Shown here: positions 1-10,700 of the stretch, one piece after another | How the letters are laid out: each line of letters opens with the position of its first letter | Numbering within the stretch: position 1 is the stretch's first letter | Assembly: GCA_027574665.1 (NCBI GenBank) | Contig: CM050651.1 | Coordinates: 6,883,501 to 6,947,500, forward strand | Source: Rhynochetos jubatus | Lineage: Eukaryota; Chordata; Aves; Eurypygiformes; Rhynochetidae | DNA: 64,000 bases | Reading direction: 5' to 3' | Made by a program: the position numbers and the translations under genes | The notes under the pieces: generated by a model | What the model was told of the DNA's origin: nothing | The model's database searches: none | The model's input: only the letters and a program-made list of their open reading frames with translations

Positions 1-234
1 TTGCCTGTGATTAGCTGCGGGAGAGTTGAGACAAAGCACTCAGAGTAGAGCAAGTAAGGAGCAGCGACGGTAGTGAGATTGTTTTAGGAGGCTGAGCTTG
101 CTGATAAATTGCCCTCAGTTTTAGTGGTTCAGGTTCAGAACCCGAGTGCGTAGGAGCAGTGAATTTGCAGCAATGCAGACTAACTAGCGAATGCAGCTGT
201 GCTTGATTGTAATGGAATCATAAATCTTTTTCAG
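1..234 (+). other. PGRMC2: 3' end of the last PGRMC2 intron
   Basis: Non-coding sequence ending in a T-rich tract and a CAG acceptor just before the PGRMC2 exon. The rest of the intron and the upstream exons lie outside the window. Nothing else is recognisable in it. Confidence 0.85.
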
Positions 235-332
235 AAAAATACGACTACGTAGGTAGACTCCTAAAACCAGGGGAAGAACCATCAGAATACACAGATGAGG
301 AAGATACCAAGGATCACACTAAACAGGAATGA
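235..332 (+). CDS. PGRMC2: PGRMC2, terminal coding exon (partial gene)
   Basis: Last coding exon of membrane-associated progesterone receptor component 2, a single-pass ER and nuclear-envelope protein with a cytochrome-b5-like haem-binding domain, known as a haem carrier. It opens after a CAG acceptor with two bases (AA) that finish a GAA codon. It then encodes 31 residues, beginning KYDYVGRLLKPGEEPSEY and ending in TDEEDTKDHTKQE, followed by TGA. This closely matches the C-terminal tail I remember for human PGRMC2, which ends with a similar acidic DTKDHNKQD; PGRMC1 differs here. Only the end of the b5-like fold and the acidic tail are visible. The gene runs toward LARP1B, so their 3' ends converge as in other vertebrates. 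Confidence 0.95.
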
Positions 333-463
333 ACTTTGTAAACAACCAAAGTCAGGGGCCTTCGGAACTGCAACCTCTTATTCCCCATCACAGAATGTCC
401 TGCATCTTTGGGTACAGTTCATCTGCTGCGAAAAACATTCAACAGGTTTTGTAAAAGGAAAAT

Positions 464-469
464 AATAAA
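464..469 (+). terminator. Candidate PGRMC2 polyadenylation signal, proximal
   Basis: AATAAA about 130 bases after the PGRMC2 stop codon. Cleavage would be expected 10-30 bases downstream. Confidence 0.45.
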
Positions 470-1421
470 CTCACAAATGAAGATTTGAATACTAGACATT
501 ATTTGTGCTGCCAAACCTTTTGTTGCAGTTTATTTGTAATGTCTGGTTAGGCTTCGCTAGTGAAGAGGGGCCAGGGATTTAAACGCAAAAACGCTATTCC
601 TTTTTATCAGTAAGCTGAAGCCTTCAGCTGGTGTATACTACAAGCTCCCTAAAAGACGTGAGTCTCCAAGCTCAGTGGAAGGTTTGAATCTTGTTCCACG
701 TGTCTTCTCCTCCAGCACTAAAGGCAGACGTACTCACGTACATCAGTCGCAGGAGGTTAGGCTGCTGAAACTGGTGATAAAACGTGAATTTCCACCCTTG
801 TTTCGCACGTGGGCGTTAGTAGCCCTGGCAGAACAGTTCTCTAAGAGAAGTCCACGTAGATTAGGCCGGGGGTAAAATTCATCCTTTTCTCAAAAGGATT
901 GGGTAAAACTGTTTCCTCTGCAACAACTGTTATCTGAAGCCTGCCTCCCCCCAGTTCCCATCCTCCAAATCAGACCTAATCTTAATTGTGCCTTATTTCG
1001 CTTACATAGACTTGAATCGTTTTAAGGGACAGCCCCAAAATTGCGGTTTCGTAGTCTCTACGAGCAGCATTGAGACTGAAGGTAGAATGTTCCGTTGACG
1101 GGAAAACCTTGATGTCATTCTGTGTATAGAATGTAAAAGAGGAATACTCAGTGTTACTGCCATATGTTAATATTACATGTACTTAAATTAGCATTGTGAT
1201 GGCCAAATGCGTACCCCCATGCTTCTTTTTAAGTAATCGCAAACACACAGAAAAAGTCACCCTTCCTCCTCTTCCAGAAGCTGCCTAACTTTCGGGAGCG
1301 TAGCCTTCACACCCCCGTCGAGCGAAGGGGCGTGCGCGCGTGTGTATGTGTGCGTGTCTGTCTGAGTGCAAGCCTCGGGAGGGGTTGTTTCTGCAGATAC
1401 TGTAAATACGAGTACCATTTT

Positions 1422-1427
1422 AATAAA
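1422..1427 (+). terminator. Candidate PGRMC2 polyadenylation signal, distal
   Basis: AATAAA about 1.1 kb after the PGRMC2 stop. It would support a longer 3' UTR isoform; the choice between sites cannot be read from sequence. Confidence 0.35.
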
Positions 1428-1689
1428 GCATGTACGATACCAAATGCGCTGTCGGACTCTGTGTAGAAGCTGTTCAGCAGAGCTGGAGTACGACGGAATA
1501 CCAAGTAAGGGGTGAAGGCTCGGATATGACCACCTGCCGCTCCTAACACCGTTCCTTGCCCTCGTGGTGTTACTTTTCCTTTCAAGGCCCAGCTTTTGAA
1601 GAATCTCGAGGACTTAGTCAGGTAAGCTCTGTTTAAGAGAATAAACCCGTGCTGATGCTCTCGTGGGGGAGGGGGTGAGGTGGGGGGAC

Positions 1690-2880
1690 AGTGACGTAAA
1701 TCAAGGAGACGCGTTTTAGGAAATGAGGTACAGTAACGGGAGCATGTCTTGTGGCACTAAGAGGTCAGGATGTGGGTATCACTCGGCGTACTGGAGAAAC
1801 TTCACCGTCTGTTCTGCTGAATTCCTAACAGCGACACTACGAAGTTCACGACGCGCAGCTTCACGGCCTACATCGCTACCTCTGTTCGCAGACCTCGCCC
1901 CCGAGAAGTCCACAGCCACACGTTTCCGTCCACACGCTCTCTTGAGCCGTGAACTCTGAAATTCCAGGGACTGCTTCCTTGATGTTACTGTTGGACTGAA
2001 TGTGGGCTTGATGTAACCAAACAACCCCCCCAAATCCTCTGTTGAATCGTGTAACTCACGTGTCCGAGGAGGCAGGTTGAGTTCTCTTCCTTGCGTCTCC
2101 CAGTTGTATCGCAGAAGTAACAGACCCGGAGCCGGTTCGCCATGGAAGCGAGGTTCCGCTTGCAGGTTCTTGCTTGCGCAGGCCCAACGATCCAGCGAGG
2201 CGTGTGGCTGTCCCGCTGCTGACTGAGCGAGCGAAGCGCCGGTTGCCGCTTAGGTCGCGTCCCGACAAGCGCAGCGTTGGTGCAGCGTCCGCGCTGCGGT
2301 TTGCACGTTGGTGTTAGGCCGAGGGCCTGCTGCTCGTCACCTAACGCTGCGGAGACGCTGGGTGCGCTGGCGCACCTAACCACGAAACCACGCGCTGGAG
2401 ATGGAACAGTGGAAGCTGCCAAGGGCTAAGGAAAGGCTTTCCGGCGTAGGGCAGGAGCGAGGAGGACCTGAACGCCACTTCTTTATCTGGAGGCTTCGCT
2501 GGGGAGGGGGTTTGTAACTAAATCGCGCTGTAGAAGGTTTTACACTACGTTCGGGCACGCCTTTCGCTTTTAGTTGTGCCAGCTGTTGCACCTCATCGTG
2601 GCACCGGGGTGCGCAGGAAGAGGCAGCTTACCCACCTCAGACGGGACAGCCAGGCACGGGGGTTCTTCCCAGGCTTCCCCGTACAAATACGCGTACCGCG
2701 TGTTACGGCTTCTGCGGTACCAACGCAGCTGTGGTACTGCCGCCTCTGGTGCAGCCGTGCTGTCTGCTGTTTGTCACCCTCCTGTTTCACCCAGAAACTT
2801 CCACCGGAAGGGATTTGCTTTGCCTGTGCCGCGGCTTCCTCGCCCAGGCGCCGCCTTTACCTCTCCCTTGCTCTAAGAAA
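1690..2880. promoter_or_regulatory. CpG-dense block (orphan CpG island) between convergent 3' ends
   Basis: CpG is dense here; I count roughly 40 CpGs by eye in 2041-2400, with GC content a little under 60 percent. No gene start is known at this position, since PGRMC2 ends to the left and LARP1B ends to the right. The frames open on either strand use non-ATG starts and match nothing I recognise. It may mark an unannotated non-coding transcript, an enhancer, or simply poor CpG decay. Confidence 0.5.
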
Positions 2881-5800
2881 CACGGTGAAGCTTAATCGCA
2901 GCAAAGTGATGTGAAGTTTTGTTAGTGGGGTTTTTCCACACTGTTTCAGAAGAATTAACGCTCAGCTTTCTGGCTTCGTGAGTTGGGATTGCTTGCACAG
3001 CAGGGTGGGGAAAGGGCCAACTTTGCTTTGAAACACCGGTAACGGTGAAGAACACCGAACTGTCACCGGTAGCAGCAGTACGTTGCGTAGCCAGTCCCGT
3101 GTTTCCGTGCCTAGTGGATCTAAACCAACCTCATTCACCCCACGTACATACAAAGTCAGTAGTGACTTCAAGCTGACAACCTAAAAAAGGCACTTCACAG
3201 CGTAGCTTTCCTTTTTATAAGAAGTTGACACATACAAAGAATAATTCAGAATGCCATCATCAGATCCATCGAAACCTCGGTGCAGTCAATACGATGATTT
3301 TATGGAGGCGTTCATCCTTGTAACGTTCGTGTCAATCACTGGGTCAAAATTCGCCATTACCCAAGACGACAGGCAGGTTGGCCCTGACGGCGTGTTAAAT
3401 TTTAAGCAACAAAAGGGACTTTTGCTGAGTATTTCTCAGCACCTTTAGAAACAAAACGCCTCTCTACATATTGACTTGTTTTCCTAGGCTAGGCTTGGTG
3501 TTCAACTGGTTTGAGAGGTCGTTTGTTTTGACGCTTCTGCCTCATGCGTACACGGCCTCCCAAAACCGCTGCATTATGGCAGGAAACCTATTTTTAAACC
3601 TTCTTGATGTCACAGAAGTATCACGTTACATCTTAAATTTCCACTAAGGACCACAGAGTTATCCTTTCAACTGCTTGTACTCGTTTGTATCTTTTTCTTG
3701 AACCAGGTCTGCTTCTCCTTAAGTGTAAACGTTCTGTCCTTCGGAGTCAGTCACAGCGCGTAAAAGCCGTTTGGGACTCTGCTGCTGTTCCTGTTTCACT
3801 TCAAATCCCTTAGGTCTAAGCTGTTTTCTAGCAGTTTTTTGCCTCCCTGCCAGAATCTGTTTGATTGTACTATATCTTCATTGTAAAGGTCAAGGAAAAG
3901 TGAAACCTGACTTATGCTTTGTTTGAGTCTCCTTGCTAATTGTTTTCTCCACAATGCAAGTTGATGGGGTTTTATTTCCTCCAGGAAACACGCTGCTGGG
4001 GCGCGGAGCGGTGCACAACATCGACGGAGACCCAGGAGCTTGAATGCGAGGGCCTTGTGGCTCCGCCCTGGGGCTGGTTTAGTTTGGTAGGACGAAGCGG
4101 AGCAGTCCCTCACGAAGTGCGGGTTCAGCAGCTCGGTACCGCAGTGCCGCTGAGCTCACCCATGAAGCTCGGAGTGTTGGTGATGCAGCCCCGGGGCCTC
4201 GGTCTCTGCCCTGGGCCTCGGTCTCTGCCCTGGGCGGGCTGCAGGCGGAAGCGCAGGGACAGGCCCTGCCATCGCTGTCACGCGACTGCTCTTTGCAGGC
4301 ACGATGGAACGATGCAATCCTTCCCTAGAAAGCAGCCTCCAGGAACGAGGCCTGAAGGCACTAACCAAGGTGTTGCCTCAGAACCGGCAACGGAGCGGCC
4401 CGCGTTTCTCGAAAACGTGTTGCCATTTACGCTGCACTCTGAAGTTCCTTGGTACTTCACTCTTACAGCAGTACTACCTCAAACACGTTCAGAGCTGTGA
4501 GTCCAGCCGGGGGGTTGGGGTTGGTCCGTTCGCTGCATTCTCATAGTGGGGTTTGCAAGGGGAGCTGCATTCCTCCCCCAGACGCCCCAGACACGTAGGC
4601 TGAGGAGAGCGGAGGAGAAAGCCCTTACGACCACGGGGCTGGCCCAGCGTAGCTGTGGGATTTGTCCGTTAAAGAACACGCGCTAACGCTGTGTTGGGAA
4701 CGAGGGAACGCGGTTTGTCGGCTCAGTACCGCAGCGCTGCCTGAAGCCAAGGCGGCAGGGCAGAGGCTGCTGTGACTACAAACTGGTTTCTGTTCGTCCT
4801 GATGCTTTATCTCCCACAGAAACCAAATCCCTGCTACACTCCAGGAGCGGCAGGCAGGCAGCTACTGCTGCTCAGGATAGGAAAACATTACCCGGACTGC
4901 CCCAGGAGCAAGGGCCGTCCCGAGTCTTCCCTTTCTAAAAGCGTTTGGAAGCCACTGTTGAGCACGACAAAAGCAAAATCTGAGTTCAGACAGGGCAGCA
5001 TTTTGAACTATTCGTACAGTCATTCCTCAGCAGAAGAAACGAGCACACACCTAAAGAAAATTCTTCAGAGAATTTTTAGACAAGGAAAAGTCTAGGACTT
5101 GCCAGGAGTTTAGTAACAGGCTGCTGTGAGAATGCAGCCAGTCTTACGGGGGCTCAGATGGACGGCGAAGGCACGGGGAAGGGTGTTGGAATGTACACCT
5201 GTGTTCAGAAAGCACGGCTCCGCAACAGGGAGTTACTGCAAGGCGATTAACCGCTTGAAGCCACACAGAGCAACAAGCTGCTTCGCCAGCAACGTCTGCG
5301 GGGTTGATGCTGACATTCAGCAGCCCCGTTCCCAGCTCAGCGTGCCAACAGCAGCGCTGTGAGAATCAGCTCTTCCGCCTGTCTGCGGGGGGAGGTTCAA
5401 GGCTGTGGAAGTGAAAGGGGGCATTGCTGAGGGGTAGCCAGAACTGTGGGGTGGGGTTTGTCCATCTAAATAAAGGGGGCAGCGTCTGAAGAGCAGCCCC
5501 AGAGAGGCCAACAGGTGTAACATGCACTGTCTGCTTTCAGCCAGGCTTGTCACGCGCCTGTCCTGTTTCCCTCTGACAAGTTCCCAACCTGAAGCAAGCC
5601 GGTTCACACCGAGAACCACTTCAGCCTTTCGCGGGTTCCCTGACACGTCAGTGCGCCAGAGGCAGCAGAAATTCACGGGCAAATCTACAGCCTTACTCTT
5701 TCAAGTTGCTTTTCTTCACGCTTTCGGAAAAACAAAGTTGATATACAACACTATTAGGGGTTTTTTTGGTAGTTGTTTTTATAAAATTTGTCAAGATATC

Positions 5801-6603
5801 ACAAAATTACACACACTAAAAGCTTAAGCTGCACATTTTCCAATGAAAAAGTGAAATACCTTAAACCTCTTGCTCGTATATACAATTTCAGTCCAAATTT
5901 ACATTTGCGTCGTTTTCTTGGAGAGCGGAAAGCATGGATCAAACACAGGATTGAGATGCGTCACTTCAGCGTAGTTCTAGGGTATTACTCAAACAGTGCT
6001 CATTTCAATTCGCCTACAACGGGCCACTTAGAGGCTCAATTTTGTACTGAAATCGTATTCGCCACGGGGAAGGCCACCGCCAACGCGCTCCTTCGCAAGG
6101 CAAGCGGTCACAGCTTGTTTCGCTGAGGTTGGCGAGACAATGCCTGAAGAACAATGGACTTGTTACGGCCTCTGGGGTCTGAAAGCGGCTGGAAGCCCCG
6201 CAGGTGGCTGTGCGGCCAGTGAGGACACCTTCGTGGATTAAGGCGCTTGCGCTAGACAACTTCTTACCTTTACAAGTTCAGTGAAGCCTGTTCTGCAGTC
6301 AGCTAACAAAGCTGGAACTCGGCTTGCCTACCCTTGGAAGAGAAGTTCCCCCCTCTGGTTTGTGAAGACTCAAAGAACTAAGGAAGGGCGTTGATGAGAA
6401 ATTACAGGATGTGAGCATCCCCATCTTTCAGCTACAGAGAAGGATTTGATTTGAATAACTTACATTCAGTGAAATCGGATTTAGACCTGTTTGAAATCAC
6501 TTAGGCTTAGCTAGCACGATTTAAGCAGAACTTCAATCAAATATTGCAAAATAAAGCAAAAATACAATTTACAAGGAATACTTTGTTTCCCTCCAAACTC
6601 TCT
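2881..6603. other. Intergenic sequence between PGRMC2 and LARP1B 3' ends
   Basis: No exon of a known protein is seen. It holds the 19-bp direct duplication at 4194-4231, and scattered CpGs remain commoner than in the right half of the window. Frames of up to 186 codons here start at non-ATG codons and look like chance. Confidence 0.5.
4194..4231. repeat. 19-bp direct tandem duplication
   Basis: Two perfect head-to-tail copies of a 19-bp GC-rich unit (gggcctcggtctctgccct), followed by another ggg. Intergenic, and probably a local slippage duplication. Confidence 0.85.
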
Positions 6604-6609
6604 TTTATT
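6604..6609 (-). terminator. Candidate LARP1B polyadenylation signal
   Basis: The + strand tttatt reads AATAAA on the - strand. It is the first such hexamer I find downstream of the LARP1B stop, about 1.0 kb away. ATTAAA variants occur earlier, at 7404-7409 and 7018-7023. Confidence 0.4.
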
Positions 6610-7645
6610 ACTGGAACTATAGAGAAAAAAAGACTTTAAAAATTAGGCCTCTCTCGTTAGAGTACTGCATAACCATAACAGAATTCGGATGAAGACAACT
6701 CAAGCCAAGAATAACCCCAGTACTTGGCTATTTGAGCAGCCTGCACAAAGCGTAGACACCGTACGCCCATTTCAGACACTACACCGTCGAGATCCGTTTT
6801 GCCCCATGTTTTTCTGTTGCCTGAGTTACTAAGAACCAGCTCTGAAGGAAATACCCGCTAAAGTATCCCAGTTATGTCCACTCAAAGGCCGTACTTCATA
6901 AAACACTAACTCTGGAGACCCTGGGGAAAATATCAACTGTGTCTTTCAAGAGAAGCCTGACGTGCAGGGTCACATACAGCTGCACGTTCGCCAGGGTGCT
7001 CTTGCACCACACCGCCCTTTAATAGTTACCCATCCGAGAGCAAACCAATCACGGAGATCCTCCCTTATGTTTGAAATTCTACAGGTAACAATCTCTTTTG
7101 CTTTGGTGAAACAGAAATCGCGGGAGAGCCTGGGTAAAGGAAGCACAGTAAATAACACGGGCATGTCATACCTTTTTTTAAGAAATACGAGCTGAAATGT
7201 AAGGCGTCCCCAACGTGGTTTTTGCATATGCAAGGAATGCAGTTCTTTGTAAACAAAAGCTTGAGGAAAGCAATACTGAAGCCAGAGAATCTTCCCAAGG
7301 ATCCTTCCGATGATCCCAAATCCAAGAGCAACTCTGCTAGGGTAAGCGTTTAGGAACTAGATCCTGTAAAAAGCCAATCTAATCCTTGGTCTTCCCATAC
7401 ATTTTTAATCGTGTATTAGATTGGCTCGCCTCGTGGAGCTCCAAATTAAGAGCGTGACGTAGAAGTTGATTCGCAAGGGCGCAAGCTCGCCTCGGGTCTG
7501 TTTTCCCAGCACGTCACCGTCTACACGTTTTGCAGCAGCATCGGCACGGCCTACGGACGCTTGCGCGGCATTCCCACCGGTACCGTTCCCCGGTGCCTGG
7601 GACTGACAGGCAGCCGCAGGTTCAGCGGCAGGAAGTGGTTTAGAA
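6610..7645 (-). other. LARP1B: LARP1B 3' untranslated region (inferred)
   Basis: Transcribed continuation of the last LARP1B exon up to the first AATAAA. The first 240 bases are open in a second frame (see the finding on the C-terminal tail). The end point is inferred from the hexamer. Confidence 0.45.
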
Positions 7646-7723
7646 TTAATGTCTGTGATGACCCGAATCCTCACCTGTTGCAGCAGCCGGTCTCTTTCTG
7701 CCGGACTCCTCGCTCACAGGAGG
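7646..7723 (-). CDS. LARP1B: LARP1B coding exon 19 (terminal)
   Basis: Residues 945-969 then TAA at 7646-7648. It starts in phase 0 after a TTTGCTTTCAG acceptor and reads [20 protein letters not shown], then GHHRH and stop. The start resembles the remembered human tail PPISDEFGRKRHSS, so the exon is credible. The stop arrives earlier than I expect from the human protein. Confidence 0.82.
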   Translation of the reverse strand, partial: PPVSEESGRKRPAAATGEDSGHHRH

Positions 7724-10700
7724 CTGAAAGCAAACATTGGCAGCCTGTTCAGTGGTTTTGCGTCAGGCCAGGCATTTGCCTTCTCATCAAGGGTCAAAAA
7801 AGGACAGAGCATCCCACACTGAGGCCCTTCGTTAGGCCTCGTGATCTTCGTTACCCACGACTCCCCCATGATACTCTAAAGCTTCCCGGGCTTGCGCTCA
7901 GAAGTGCAAGTGCCTGACACGGTAAGGACTTGAAGCAGCCTTACGGCACTACTCAATGGTCACTGCCCGCCACAGCTCCTGGCAAACGGAGGATTTACAC
8001 TCTGGAATCACGCGGAGTAACGACTCCGCATTCTACAGGAAGGATGCACTGAATTTGGCACGTAAAGTCTCGGCAAGGACAACGCCTGTCACCGTTCATT
8101 ACGAAACGCCAGTTGGGGATTAATTCATTTGCCAAGTTCTTGAACGGTGTGGAAGTCACCCGGCCCACCAGGTGACAACTAAGCGACTTGTTTCTATTTG
8201 TTCCATGACAGAATGAAAACGGATCAACACTTTACGTTTTAGCCACCACACAGCACCGTACTTCGGTCCAAAGGAAGAACGCCTAGAGTAAAACTGCGTT
8301 TTTAATTTTAACTTTTAATCACGCCTTTTCTAGTCAGTGCCAGGGTTTGTAAAGCCGCCTTTTTGTGAACCAGTACTGTTCCCAGTTCACCCTGCAGTAA
8401 AAAGTCATATGCCAGATACTTATGTAACACAGGTATTGAAACTCACATCCACCCTGAAGTCCTCCAGTCTCTTAAATTTACTAAGGTATTCTTGCAGTTT
8501 GGGGTCAATGGCTGGCGTCTTATGCTGAGAGTATTTTAGATATGCCCAAAATTTTTCCAGTCCGTACAGCTGACCTAATAATGGAAAAAGATCGTTTTAC
8601 AAGCTTGCAAAGGTCAGATTTCATGAAAAAGTTAATTATTCACTGGTAACTATACGTTTAAGGGAACTGTAAGATAAAAGGATCATGAGCAAAACCTGCT
8701 CTTGGGTCAGCTAACAAGTCACTGCCAAGGAATTGGGATTATCTCCCAACTCGTTACCCCGTGTGAGCAGCGACTGGCCTACGGTAATTACCTGCTTCAT
8801 AGTCTCTCTTTGTTTCTTCTTGGAAATCCTTGAATATTTCTTGCCTGAATTTCTTTTCTAGACCGTAGCTGTAAAACCTAAACAAGCATTCCAATCCGTA
8901 CCTGCGAAGAGATAGGCAAGTCTTACACACACGCTCCTCGTCCTCACAAGGATATGAGTTTTCAGTCCCTCCTTGCATCTAAGTAAGTGGCATAGTCTCA
9001 TTTTACCCTTCTCTCAAAACCCACATCCTTTTCACATGGACTTCATCCACCTGCTGTTCCGAAACACCTTCACAGATAATGAAAACTGACGGGAAAACCA
9101 GGTTTGTCCCACGGTTTCAGCCTCTGAACTACAGGCAGGAGACAGCCATACACAACAAACACTTTCACCTTTACGCTATGTTTGTGTGCACAAACAGCTT
9201 CAACAGCAACCCAGCCACAGCGGGTCGGACAAGTGAGCCCAGCGCACCAGCAGGGCAAAACCCGATGGGGAGGGCGGGATTCTCTGTTCCCCCAGCTCCC
9301 GCACGCCCCAGCGCCAGGGCTGCAGGCTAAGTGTCCGCTAACGCCCTGGCTGTGGCTGCTGCGCCGTCACCAGAGCTGCCCTGGCCCTGCAGGTAGCCGG
9401 GACCTCCTTCTGCTCCGCCTTCACCCGCTGCCACCCCGGCCCCCTTCAGAGCCTGCTCAAGTTCCTCCTGGTAAACGTATCCTTGGGTAATCAGAGCGTC
9501 GAGAAAGCTCCGAGCAGAGACACAAGGTCTTATCAAAGCCACCCTTGCACGCCAGGGACTATCACTCCGCAGTCGCGGACAACCTATCCGAGCTGGAGGA
9601 TTTCCACGGCCGGTGCCACCTCACGTGGCACGCAGAGCACTGGGCTACCTTGTCTCTGTGGCTAAGACAAACAGAGGTGGGGGAAACTGGGAGAAAGGAA
9701 GGGAATAACGTGACAGAGCTCGAGGGGCAGTGGTAATTTCTTTTGTGGTCATTCTTCCGGTATTTCTGTAAGGTAAGAAGCAGTTTGGATAACTTGAACG
9801 AGGTTAAGAATGACTTCAGCTACGGAAGGAAGGACCTTGCGGGTGTGAGTGAGTATGGCGCTGACTTCTCAGTCAGCCAGTCTCGGGACTTGTAGACTTC
9901 GGGACCGATGGCAAGTCGGGACGTGCTGCACGTTTGACTCTACACAGACAGATTTTGGGGCACTGAAGTACACAGACTGCTGTTCTCAAGCTTTACAGAG
10001 AGTCCAAGCCAACACTGAAAGTGTTCACCGCAGGTGTACGTAAACTTCAGTGTCACCGAAACAAATGGTAAGACCTCAACAGTTTTTTTAACTTCCAGGA
10101 GAAAGCGAGTACCTGTAGTGTTCTTTTGCATCATCTACAGCAAGTTGTTTGAATTCTTCATACATTTTCTTGTTGAAGTGATCTCTCAGAAAAAAGGACC
10201 AGAAACGAAAAAGTGTGTTCATTTCTTGGGACTGGCCAATTCCCAACCGTTTCCTCTCTGGAAGAAAAAAGAAAAGAAAAAAAGCTATTTTAATTTTTGA
10301 GCAGAATATTTCCAAGTGCTTTTCCATTAGTAAAAGACACAAGATCTTCCAGTAATTTAAGTTTAAATTTGAGGGTAAGTTTTTTGTCAGGGAATGTAAA
10401 GTTAAATGGAAAGCAGAGTTCAAAATAGAAGCATCAAATAAATTTTGCTTTCCTTTCCCAGAAAAAATTAGGGATGAGGAACAACATGGAATCATTTGGT
10501 ACCTTTACGACACTTTAGGTAACTTCTACCTAGAATTTTAGGGAGCGTGTCTAGTGACTTACCCATTAGACACCTTCGATGGTATTTGTGGTAGACCTGT
10601 TGAGTAAAGCCATTTTCCTTTAACAGTTCATGAGAAGGATGCTGAAATTTTGGAAGAGAATTTGGGGTACACCCGTAATTTCCTGTTAGTGGAGCTCCTT

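Larger units (their letters stand above)
333..1430 (+). other. PGRMC2: PGRMC2 3' untranslated region (extent uncertain)
   Basis: Sequence after the PGRMC2 stop. AATAAA hexamers occur at 464-469, 1422-1427 and, slightly beyond, 1640-1645, so both a short and a long 3' UTR are possible. No conserved reading frame is seen. The end is an inference from the hexamers only. Confidence 0.5.

Noticed and set aside
1985..2422. 145-codon frame on the - strand in the orphan CpG block
   Set aside because: It starts at TTG and has no conserved motif; GC-rich sequence produces such frames by chance.
3940..4500. 186-codon frame on the + strand
   Set aside because: It starts at TTG, crosses the 19-bp duplication, and gives a low-information product with no recognisable family.
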